Below, piece after piece: positions 7,206 to 16,900 of a stretch of DNA of 18,512 nucleotides. Within the stretch, counting starts at the first letter, position 1. Each line of letters opens with the position of its first letter. The notes beneath the pieces were generated by a model. That model saw only the letters and a list, made by a program, of their open reading frames with translations, did not search any database and was not told the origin of the DNA. A program made the position numbers and the translations under genes. Source of the stretch: JAIXUI01 sp943373175 (GTDB lineage Bacteria > Bacteroidota > Bacteroidia > UBA7662 > JAIXUI01); NCBI GenBank assembly GCA_943373175.1, contig CALSBM010000064.1, positions 1 to 18,512 of the forward strand, read 5' to 3'.

Positions 7206-8002
7206 TGGGAAAAGTAATCGCAGTTGCGAATCAAAAAGGCGGGGTTGGAAAAACAACTACTGCCATCAACCTCGCTGCCAGCCTCGCAGTATTGGAGTAT
7301 AAAACCCTTTTGGTGGATGCAGATCCACAGGCAAATGCAACATCAGGGATTGGCATCGACTTCCGTACTATCAAAACCGGGCTTTATGAGTGTATGGTGA
7401 ACGATGTTCCTGCATCAAGAAACATCATGGCCACCGATACTCCTTTACTCGATTTGCTCCCTTCTCATATTGATTTAGTTGGAGCAGAAATTGAAATGAT
7501 TGAGCGTCCGGGCAGAGAACGAATCTTGGAAAAAGTACTTGAGGATGTGAGAGAAGCTTATGATTTTATCATTATCGACTGTTCTCCCTCTCTTGGTTTG
7601 ATTACCATCAATGCGCTCACTGCTTCTGATTCTGTCATTATTCCAGTTCAATGCGAGTATTTTGCATTAGAAGGGCTTGGAAAACTCTTGAATACTATTC
7701 ACATTGTTCAACAGCGTTTCAATTCAAATCTTAGGAATGAAGGTATCCTGCTTACGATGTATGATGCTCGTTTGAGGCTTTCTAACCAAGTTGTAGAAGA
7801 AGTCAAATCGAATTTAGGGGACATGGTATTCGATACGATAATTTATCGCAATACCCGCTTAAGTGAAGCTCCCAGTTTTGGTAAATCGGTCATAATGCAC
7901 GATGCAGCCAGTAAAGGAGCCATTAACTATTTGAACCTCGCCAGAGAGATTCTCCAAAAAAATAATATGACTCAGATTTCAGAGTCAGAAAGAACGCTGT
8001 AA
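7205..8002 (+). CDS. parA: ParA/Soj chromosome-partitioning ATPase
   Basis: The 265-residue product is a ParA/MinD-type ATPase that, with ParB, segregates replication origins by binding DNA non-specifically in an ATP-dependent cycle. The deviant Walker A motif KGGVGKTT is at residues 11-18 with the signature lysine K11, the Walker A' strand DADPQ at 38-42, and the Walker B region FIIIDCSPSLG at 121-131. There is no N-terminal HTH extension, so it is the short chromosomal (Soj) type rather than the plasmid P1 type. It overlaps the hydrolase stop by one base and is followed seven bases later by parB, the usual order. Confidence 0.96.
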   Translation: MGKVIAVANQKGGVGKTTTAINLAASLAVLEYKTLLVDADPQANATSGIGIDFRTIKTGLYECMVNDVPASRNIMATDTPLLDLLPSHIDLVGAEIEMIERPGRERILEKVLEDVREAYDFIIIDCSPSLGLITINALTASDSVIIPVQCEYFALEGLGKLLNTIHIVQQRFNSNLRNEGILLTMYDARLRLSNQVVEEVKSNLGDMVFDTIIYRNTRLSEAPSFGKSVIMHDAASKGAINYLNLAREILQKNNMTQISESERTL

Positions 8003-8009
8003 AACCGTG

Positions 8010-8909
8010 ATGAGCGCAGATAAAAAAGATAAAAAGCCGGCTTTAGGCCGAGGATTGGGTGCTTTGTTAAATGCGGAAGCTACGGCTGCTGCTGTATCAG
8101 GCCCGGTTCAACAGCTACCCCGAATTCCGGTTGATGCCATTGAGAATAATCCTTACCAACCTCGAACTGAGTTTGAGCAAAAATCGCTTGAAGAGCTGGC
8201 ACAATCCATCAAAATTCATGGAATTATTCAGCCTATTTCGGTTCGCCGCTTGGGTACTGGGAAATATCAGTTAATTAGCGGAGAGCGCAGAACCCGGGCT
8301 GCACGCCTTGCAGGACTTACTGAAATACCTGCTTATGTCATTGAAACCGACAATAAGGGTATGATTGAAATGGCAATCATTGAAAACATTCAGCGTGAAG
8401 ATCTGAATGCCATTGAAGTTGCGATTTCTTTTCAAAGGTTGATGGACGAATGCCAGTTAAAACAAGAAGAATTGGCGGGGAGAGTTGGGAAGGAACGCTC
8501 AACGGTTACCAATTACCTTCGTTTACTTCGACTTCCACCGGATGTTCAAGTAGCTGTTCGCGATGGGAAAATCAGCATGGGACATGCGCGAGCGCTGGCC
8601 GGCCTAGAGAACATTGATCATCAGTTGTCCGCATTCAAGGAAATTGTTCAATCGGATTTAAGCGTTCGTAAGGCTGAAGAGTTAGTCAGATCACTTGGAC
8701 AGAAAACGGCTACTTCTACCAAAAAACAACCAGTTAAAACTGATCCGGAACTTCCTGCGCAATACCGCGATATTCAAAACCAATTGAGTAGCCGTTTCTC
8801 ATCGAGAATCAACATTCGGGTAAGCAAAGAAGGTAAAGGCGAAATCGTGATACCGTTTCTCAATACCGAAGATTTTAACCGCTTGTTAGAGTTGTTGGAA
8901 GAAGTTTAG
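8010..8909 (+). CDS. parB: ParB/Spo0J chromosome-partitioning CTPase and DNA-binding protein
   Basis: The 299-residue protein has the full ParB layout: an N-terminal ParA-interacting motif (ALGRGLGALL, residues 11-20), the ParB/Srx nucleotide-binding domain from about 37 with NPYQPR and GERRTRAA (91-98), ENIQREDLN (125-133), a helix-turn-helix near 150-175 that reads parS, then a lysine-rich linker and a C-terminal dimerisation domain ending in LLELLEEV. In ParB proteins GERR contacts CTP and drives clamp closure. The frame also opens at a GTG at 8007, directly before the ATG at 8010; I take the ATG as the start. No full parS site is visible in this window. Confidence 0.96.
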   Translation: MSADKKDKKPALGRGLGALLNAEATAAAVSGPVQQLPRIPVDAIENNPYQPRTEFEQKSLEELAQSIKIHGIIQPISVRRLGTGKYQLISGERRTRAARLAGLTEIPAYVIETDNKGMIEMAIIENIQREDLNAIEVAISFQRLMDECQLKQEELAGRVGKERSTVTNYLRLLRLPPDVQVAVRDGKISMGHARALAGLENIDHQLSAFKEIVQSDLSVRKAEELVRSLGQKTATSTKKQPVKTDPELPAQYRDIQNQLSSRFSSRINIRVSKEGKGEIVIPFLNTEDFNRLLELLEEV

Positions 8910-8913
8910 TGGC

Positions 8914-9555
8914 ATGAAGGCCTATTGTCTGTTTGTATTCCTGACGTTGAGTTTATTGACTGGATTATCTGCCCAAACGTTGCCTACTGATTCCATCAGT
9001 ACCCCCAACAAAGACAGTCTTGCAAGAATTCGATTTCAGCAATCCATCAGCGATTCCCTATTTATCAACTTCTCCGATTCTTCCTCCAATCAAAAGGTTG
9101 GAAAAAAACGAAACCCCGGGAAGGCGTTTCGTTTTGCATTAATTCCCGGAATGGGGCAGATTTATAACCGTAAGTACTGGAAACTTCCTCTTGTTTACGG
9201 GCTTATGGGGTGGTCAGTGTACAATTTGGTTGATCATTCTAGGCTTTATTCCTTGTACAGTGGGGCATATACGCGAGCACTTGCCGATTCAACTTCAGGC
9301 TTTGTGGATATTCAAACAGGTGAAACTTCGGAAAGTGCCCGATTTAAACGAGATGTTTCACGCAGAAATCGGGATTACTTTGTAATTGTTTCGGCGGTAT
9401 GCTATGCAGTCCAAATCTTGGATGCAGTTGTTGACGCACATCTATCAGACTTTAATGTCAACGATAATCTCAGCATTCACTTGTTCAAAGAGCCACCGGT
9501 GTTGATGGCCGGCGAAACTGTGATGATGCCGGTTAGCGTAAGGTGGCGATTTTAG
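8914..9555 (+). CDS. DUF5683-family exported membrane protein
   Basis: The 213-residue product starts with a signal peptide (about residues 1-20, cleavage after LSA before QT). It carries a conserved PGMGQIYNRKYWK block (78-90), followed by a hydrophobic segment near 91-108 and another near 155-172. This pattern and the position right behind parB fit the DUF5683 family of Bacteroidota; its function is unknown. It begins five bases after the parB stop and closes the run of close-packed genes. From memory, dapB and lepB often follow this gene in relatives; here they do not. Confidence 0.85.
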   Translation: MKAYCLFVFLTLSLLTGLSAQTLPTDSISTPNKDSLARIRFQQSISDSLFINFSDSSSNQKVGKKRNPGKAFRFALIPGMGQIYNRKYWKLPLVYGLMGWSVYNLVDHSRLYSLYSGAYTRALADSTSGFVDIQTGETSESARFKRDVSRRNRDYFVIVSAVCYAVQILDAVVDAHLSDFNVNDNLSIHLFKEPPVLMAGETVMMPVSVRWRF

Positions 9556-9606
9556 CTATAGTTAGTTTTTTCTTCTGATTTAGTAAATTGCAAGGAATTA
9601 GAATTT

Positions 9607-10758
9607 ATGTTTCGTTTCCTTACCCTTGCATTTTGTTTGTTTGCAACACTTGTTCGAGCAGCAAGCCCTGAGAATAAATCAATTTTTCTGGAGTTACAGG
9701 CCGCGAGGCAATTGGCAAAGAAGACCGGTCATCTTATCATGCTGGACTTTGAAACAGAATGGTGTGGCTTCTGTAAGGAAATGGATAAAAAGACGTTTCC
9801 TTCAGCCGTTGTAAAAGAGTATGTGGCAAACAACATCATTTTGTTAAAGGTTGATGCCGAAAGCGACAGTGGTCGATACCTTGCGATGAAATACCGAATT
9901 AGCGGTTATCCCACGTTTTTGTTTTTAGATCACCAGCTCAGGGTAGCCGGTGGGTCTTTTGGTTACCAGGAACCTGCCGATTTCGTAAAAACCATGCAAG
10001 AAATGCGGGCTAATCAACGTAACAGCCAGTTTTACACCGCAATTTCATCCCGGATAAAACTGCCTTTCCCTGATTTTTATCGCAAACGATTTAACAAGAA
10101 CGGGAAGAGGGTTTACGCCAAGCCTGATGTCGTAAGTCGTTGGCTTTCAACACGAAAAAATTTGGAAGATGAGGTTACCTTCTCAATTCTGGCCGTTCAT
10201 GAAGTTCCTGCAAAGTATGTTCAATATGTGGTGAAGCACCAAGCTCGTTTACGTACGATGTATGGGCCAGAGAATGTTAATGCCATCCTTTCCCGTCAAG
10301 TGGATAAGCAATACCGCGCATTATTGGATAAACCGCTTGCAGATTTGAAAAAGTGGCTGCCCGAATTGAGACAGTATGGATTTCCTGAAGCGGATCGGAT
10401 GCAAAGTTGGTATTTAAGAAACTATCTGTTGCATAACCGTCAATGGGAAGAGTATTTTGAAGAATTAGGAATTGGAATAGAAAATAAATCCGTTGCTCCT
10501 AATGAAGTCAACGCCATCGCATGGGATTTTTATGAAGAGGAAGATGATATAACAGTATGTGAACGAATGCTACCTTTTATGGATAAAGTGTGTAAAGACA
10601 ATGAGGATTACAATTATTGGGACACCTATGCAGCACTTTTATTAAAGAGTGGAAAAAGTGAAGAAGGTAAAATTTGGGCTAAGAAGGCAATAGATTTTGG
10701 AAGATCAAAGGAGATAGATGTATCAGGAACTGAGAAGCTTTTGGAACGATATCCTTAG
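9607..10758 (+). CDS. Exported thioredoxin-fold protein with CGFC active site and helical C-terminal part
   Basis: The 383-residue protein starts with a signal peptide (about 1-18, ending LVRA). A thioredoxin-like domain follows at about 25-130, with the redox motif WCGFCK (C53, C56) and the cis-proline turn GYPTF (P102). It resembles the Thioredoxin_7 / DUF255-like group rather than a small thioredoxin. Residues 130-383 are mostly helical, with a TPR-like end (YWDTYAALLLKSGKSEEGKIWAKKA). It probably acts in the periplasm as a thiol reductase or disulfide-handling protein. A 51-base gap separates it from the preceding gene; TAAATTG at 9584-9590 is a weak -7 candidate. The giant surface protein begins 183 bases downstream. 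Confidence 0.88.
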   Translation: MFRFLTLAFCLFATLVRAASPENKSIFLELQAARQLAKKTGHLIMLDFETEWCGFCKEMDKKTFPSAVVKEYVANNIILLKVDAESDSGRYLAMKYRISGYPTFLFLDHQLRVAGGSFGYQEPADFVKTMQEMRANQRNSQFYTAISSRIKLPFPDFYRKRFNKNGKRVYAKPDVVSRWLSTRKNLEDEVTFSILAVHEVPAKYVQYVVKHQARLRTMYGPENVNAILSRQVDKQYRALLDKPLADLKKWLPELRQYGFPEADRMQSWYLRNYLLHNRQWEEYFEELGIGIENKSVAPNEVNAIAWDFYEEEDDITVCERMLPFMDKVCKDNEDYNYWDTYAALLLKSGKSEEGKIWAKKAIDFGRSKEIDVSGTEKLLERYP

Positions 10759-10784
10759 TATGTTCACTTTTTCACACTCAAGGG

Positions 10785-10804
10785 TTGACCTTTATTGACC
10801 TTTT
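10785..10804. repeat. Tandem ten-base repeat upstream of the giant surface protein gene
   Basis: TTGACCTTTA (10785-10794) is followed directly by TTGACCTTTT (10795-10804), two copies in the same orientation one helical turn apart. It lies in the 183-base AT-rich gap between the thioredoxin-like gene and the giant gene. In the rest of the gap I find no convincing promoter; AGATTTTGC at 10860-10868 resembles a -7 element only in its TTTTGC part. No terminator is seen after the thioredoxin-like gene. Confidence 0.45.
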
Positions 10805-10941
10805 GAAAAAAATTATAGCAGTTTAAACCATAAATATCCCCTATAGTAGTTCAGAACAAAGATTTTGCTTAAGTCTCTATCACTAAGTCTTAAGTTAATG
10901 TAATTTACTCATAGATAAAGTATTATAAATTAGTATTTATT

Positions 10942-13900
10942 ATGAGAGCAATTTTAATACTTAGGAAGCAAAGCTGGTTGATATTCACCATGCTAATCAT
11001 GTTCGTTGGTAGTCAGTCTGCCAGGGCAGTAGTGTACTTTGTACGAGCAAATGGCGGAAATGATGTTAACAATGGCACCTCTTGGGCTACCGCTAAGCAA
11101 ACGCTGCATGCGGCGTTGGTATTAGCAGTTAACGGGGATCAAGTTTGGGTTGCTGCCGGAACCTATAAACCTACCGCTTATCCTTTGGGTTGTACCAATT
11201 GCAATTCAAACAGAGATTTTTCATTTCTTGTTAATTCCGGAGTTTCAGTTTTTGGAGGCTTCAATGGAAATGAAACTCAATTCAGCCAAAGAAATGTAAA
11301 TCTTAACCAAACTGTGTTGAGTGGAGATATTGGCACCATTAATAATGTAATTGACAATAGCTACACCATTTTAATGGGTTTATCTTCTTCAGCTAATGGC
11401 TTTGGAATCACTTTAGATGGGTTATTTATTCGAGATGGCCGCTCCGACGGCCTTGGTACGATGGAAATCAATGGCAATTTCATTTCAAGAAGTTCTGGTG
11501 CAGGAATTTACCTCTTAGGAGGTACTAGTGTTATCCGAAATTGTAGAATCTTTAATCACTCAGAAGGATCTGGAACAGCTCTATATTGTTCAGGAGGATA
11601 CCTTGAGTTTACCAATAATTATGTTTGGGGAAATCAATCAATAGAGTCAACACCAGGATTAAGGATAATTGGGATTACCGCAAATTCAGTTATTAGAAAT
11701 AACGTGTTTGCTAATAACTCTGGCAGAAGGGGAGGTGCAATTTTGATTTCTAATTCTAATATTGCGATAGAGAATAATGCCTTTTTTCAAAATTCAGCAT
11801 CCCAATTTGGAGGTGGAATTTACTTTTCGAATTCAGGGCTAAGTCTGGTTAACAACATCTTTCAGGGAAATAAGAAAGCGAATGATGAAACAGTCATGAG
11901 TGCAGACTTCGAGAACGATGGAAGCGCTGGACTCAATTTGATTTTTCTTAATAATTTGCTTCAACGTAGCGTTAGTTCGTATGTTAATAATGCTTCTTCT
12001 TCAAATGGGATTGGCTTAAATCCATCTGGAAATTTATTCGGACAAAATCCTTTATTTACTAATTCAGTTGACCCGGATGGGCCAGATAATTTGTGGGGAA
12101 CCTCGGATGATGGCCTTCAAACTACTTCAAGTAGTCCTCTTGTCAATTCAGGCTCACTTACAACTTCAGCTACTAATGACATTTTTGGAAGAGTTCGTGT
12201 CGGAAACCCTGATGTTGGCCCTTATGAGTTCAACAATTGCACAAATCTTGGCGGTCCAATAACGGCCTCACTTTTAGGAGACACCTCCATTTGCATGGGA
12301 CAATCCGCTATCCTTCGTGCCTCTATTTCTGGAGGTGTACCTCCGTACAATGTGAGCTATGGAGGGGCTGGACTTACTTATGGATATACTTCAATGAGTC
12401 CAATTTCAGTTTCACCAATCAATACTACCGTTTATACCCTTTTTGGAGTTGTAGATGCGAATGGTTGTACCGCTACCATTTTAGGTAATCCTCCTATGGT
12501 AAATGTTAATAAGGTGGAGCCAATTTTAGCTGTTGCAGAGCAAAATGCGGTTTGCCCGGGAGCTCCAGTAAACATAAGAGGCGAGTTTTTAACTGCACCC
12601 GCCGGGCAAGCCATCAGCATTTCAGGCGCTAATACTGCACTAACAGTACCTTCAAACCTTGTCAGTAACTTATTCGCCAATACCGGATTTACCGTAGAAG
12701 GCTGGGTTAACCCGAGCCAATTGAATGCCTGGACACGCTTTTTCGACTTTAGCAATGGCCAAGCATCCAACAACATTTTATTCACGTTGAGCGATGGGTC
12801 GAATCTTCCTTCTACTCAAAATAAACCCGCTTTGGTGGTTTGGAATGGAAATATCGCCAGTAATTCTATTGTTTCTTCACAAGCGTTAACCTTGAATCAA
12901 TGGACTCATCTTGCGGTTACTTATAGCTATTTCAATAATACCGCTACCATTTACATGAATGGGGTACAGGTTGCAAGTGGAGTAACCAGTCAAGCGGTGA
13001 ATACTGGAATAACCCGAAACATAAATTATATAGGCTATAGCCCTTGGAATGAAGTTACCAACGCACGCTTCGATGAGATCAGAATGTGGAACGTAGCCTT
13101 GCCCGCTTCGAGTATTTTAACTTGGTACAACAAACCGTATGCGGCGCAACATCCTCAGGCAGGGCATTTGTTGACACGTTATTCGTTTGAAGATCACTTG
13201 GAAAGCCAAGGCGCGCCTTTTTCGTTAAGCGTGAATGGGGGTGGAGCTTCGGCTTATCAGGCGGTCAGCTCCAATTTTGGTGGTACCTATTCTTGGTCAA
13301 CCGGCCAAACTACACAACGGGCAATCGTTAATCCTACAACTTTAACTACTTATACGGTTACTTATAGTAAGGGAAGTTGCAACACTACTGGTTCAGTTAC
13401 GATTGGACTACTTCCGGCTAATTACCAAGTGAGCATTTCTGCATCCGATACCACAGTTTGTGTAGGAACCTCTGTCAATTTAACTGCTTCAGTTACGAAT
13501 AGAGCACCTTCCGGCCAGGCTGCCAGCATAGTGATTGGAAATCCTACCAGTGCATCCGGTTATGTAAGTGTTCCATCGTCTTTGTCTTCCGCCTTAATTC
13601 GTGCAAATGCCGGATTTACAGCAGAAGGATGGTTTAATGTTTCGAGTTATAACCAATGGGCGCGCTTTTTCGACTTTAGCAACGGAGCTGGAACTAACAA
13701 CGTGCTTATGGCCATTTCAGAGTTTGGTAGTGGAAAGCCCACTTTTGGTTTGTTAGTCAATGGGGTTGGCCAACCGGGCATAACCTCCAATACCCCAATT
13801 CCATTGAATAACTGGTTTCATTTGGCCGTAAGCTATGACATGGTTACTACCATCGCTAGAATTTACCTTAACGGGGTGCAAGTAGCAAGTGGTTCAACCG

Positions 13901-16900
13901 GACTTGCGCCTACTGTCCAATCGCGTTCTCAGAATTTTCTTGGCTTCAGCCCTTGGAATGAACCTTTTTCAGGTCAAATGGATGAGGTGCGTTTCTGGAA
14001 TACCGTTTTAGCACCGGAAGTGGTAGCTAATTTTAGAAGCATGGCTTTCAGCAGCAACCATCCGAATGCCGGGAATTTGGTGGCTCGATACACCTTTGAA
14101 GGGAATGCAAACAGCAGCATCGGAACCCATCACGGGAGTTTTGTGAACGGATCTTCTTCGATAGGTGGAATAGCCTTTCCTCTTACTACGCTATTCAGTT
14201 GGAACAATCCAGCGTTGAATATTTCCCCTACTCAAGTAATCAATTCAACCACGGATTTTATCACTAATTACAACCTTTCTGGTTCCAACAATGGTTGCAG
14301 CGGTAGCGACACTCAACGGGTTACAGCAATTAATAGCTTAACTCCTTTGGTAACGATTACATCGAATCCATCGGGTACCATTTGCGAAGGAACTCCTATA
14401 ACATTTACGGCAACACCAACCAATGGGGGTAGCTCACCGGAGTATATGTGGCGGCTGAATGGTATGGAAATCAATGGAGTTAATGGGAATACGTTTACCC
14501 TTCCGGATACTATCACCCAATATTGGAAAAGCGTTGCATCAGGGCAGATTTTTTCAGTTGGGGTTAGGAGTGATGGAACGTTGTGGTCCTGGGGTTACAA
14601 TTCCCAATACGGACAACTGGGCAATGGAACACAAGGAAATATTTACTTAACTCCCTACCAAATTGGAGCATCTTCGGATTGGGACAGAGTTTATTGTGGG
14701 TCATTCTCCGTTTTCGCAATCAAAAAGAATGGAAGTTTGTGGGTATGGGGTAGAAATGATTTAGGCCAATTAGGATTGGGACATCAAAATTCGATTTTTG
14801 CTCCGGTGCAATTAGGTTCTGATACCAATTGGTTAAGTATTGAAGCCAGCAGTTTGAGCACCTTTGCCATTAAATCCAATGGAACCTTGTGGAGCTGGGG
14901 AAGTAATAATAGCGGTCAGTTAGGTCGTGGTAACTTCACTTCTACGAATAATCCTGTTCAAGTTGGAATTCAAACCAATTGGAAGTCAATTTCTACCTCT
15001 TTTAGCGACTCTTGTGGAGTTATTGCCGTGAGGAATGATGGAACGTTGTGGGCTTGGGGTAAGAATTCCTTTGCCAGATTAGGAATAGCTCCTAATAATT
15101 TCAATTTCACAAGCCCTACACAAGTTGGAACTGCAACCAATTGGATAAAGGCAGAAACCTCGGATCTTTATTCTTATGCACTAAAATCGGATGGAACACT
15201 TTGGAGAGTAGGTGTTCAGGGAAATGGGGGTACGGCCAGTAATTTAGATCTTACTTTGTTTACTCAACAAGGAACAGATTCCAATTGGACAGATTTCTCA
15301 GTAATAGCCTACACGACTTTTGCCAGAAAGAGTAATGGGCAAATCTGGAGTTGGGGATATTCAGGAGATGGAGAACTGGGTAATGGAAGTGTAGTGAATT
15401 CGCAATTTTCTCCAGTTAACACCGGCCTTGTAGTTAGTAATCAGGCCAGAATAACCGGATATTATTCCCCTGTATTTGCTCATGAACCGAATGGCGTTTT
15501 AAAAGGATGGGGGCGCGGAACTTTTGGACAGTTTGCTAATGGCACTACCGCTAATAGGGTACTTACACCAACCATCATAAATGCGCCTAATGCAATTTTT
15601 TCTTCTACTAATGGGAGTGCTGTTCAAGCAGTTTTATTAGCGAACAATGTCTGCCAAACAAGCAATTCCGCAAATAGCAACGTCATTACCATTCAGGCAA
15701 CGCCTTCTGTTGCACCTTCGGTCAGCGTGAGTGCAAGTGCCAATAATGTCGCAGCAGGAACTTCGGTCACTTTTACTGCTTCACCCACTAACGGTGGTTC
15801 AGTGCCTTTGTATCAGTGGAGGAAAAATCGTCAAAACATTTCCGGACAAACAGGACTTACTTTTTCCGGAATTGCGGGCCTCGATTTCCGCAATGGGGAT
15901 ACCATTTCAGTGGTGTTGACCGCAAACAATACCTGCCAAACTTCGGCTACTGCAACTTCTTCGAACATTATTATGCAAGTAATCCTCAATCGAGCATTTG
16001 TCGATGGAGCAGTTGCGAATTCAGGAATTGGTAATTCTTGGTCAAGTCCATTTAAAACCCTTCAGGAAGCGTTAACATTAGTCAGTAATTCAGGTGAAAT
16101 TTGGGTAAAAGCAGGGACTTATAAGCCAACGCATGACTTATTTGGAAACGCCAATCCTATTGATACTAGAACACGGACATTTTATGTGAGAAGTGGAATA
16201 AAATTGTATGGAGGTTTTAATGGAACTGAGTCGTCTTTGAGTCAGCGTAATGCGGTACTAAATACCACCAGTTTAAGTGGAGATATTGGAGTTCAGGGTG
16301 ATAGCTCCGACAACTGTTTTGCTGTGCTTCTCTCGGTTACACCAATTAATGTAAATAGTGGAATTACACTTGATGGCTTTACAATTACAAAAGGCTTTGC
16401 CAGAGGAATTGATATAGTAAATATTTCAGGAATGGATGTCCAGTTAAGAAGTGGTGCGGGAGTAGCACTTTATGCAGGAATCCATGTTATCTCTAATTGT
16501 ATTTTTTTAGAGAATAATGCAATAATAGGAGGGGGGATTTCCGCACAATACGCCGGGTCTCTTTTAGTAAGTAATTGTATTTTTTACCGCAATTATTCTT
16601 TAAATAATGGGGGTGGAATTTTTAGGGTAGGCGGTCATCTGCGGGTTGAAAATAGTTTGTTTGCTAATAATAGTTCTCAATTCTCCAGTGCTGGCATTAG
16701 CTTTATAGGATCAAATGTTTACAACAGCACCTTCATTAATAATACTTTTGCTGATAATTTAGCTGCCAATTTTCCAGTTGCACTTGATATTTGGAGTGGA
16801 AACAACTTAATTCAGAATAATATATTCAGAAACAACCTGAATTCGACAGGGACATTTAACAGCCGACTCGATTTTAGAGTAATAAATTCAGGTATCGCTA

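Noticed and set aside
9354..9369. Partial parS-like site TGTTTCACG near parB
   Set aside because: Only the left half matches the TGTTTCACGTGAAACA consensus (11 of 16 bases), and it lies inside the DUF5683 coding region; probably chance.
12432..12785. 117-codon antisense open frame across PKD and LamG unit 1
   Set aside because: It is the shadow of a clear + strand domain and has no recognisable features.
14518..15597. RCC1 repeats as a sign of eukaryotic transfer
   Set aside because: RCC1-like repeats are common in secreted proteins of Bacteroidota, and base use here matches the neighbouring domains.
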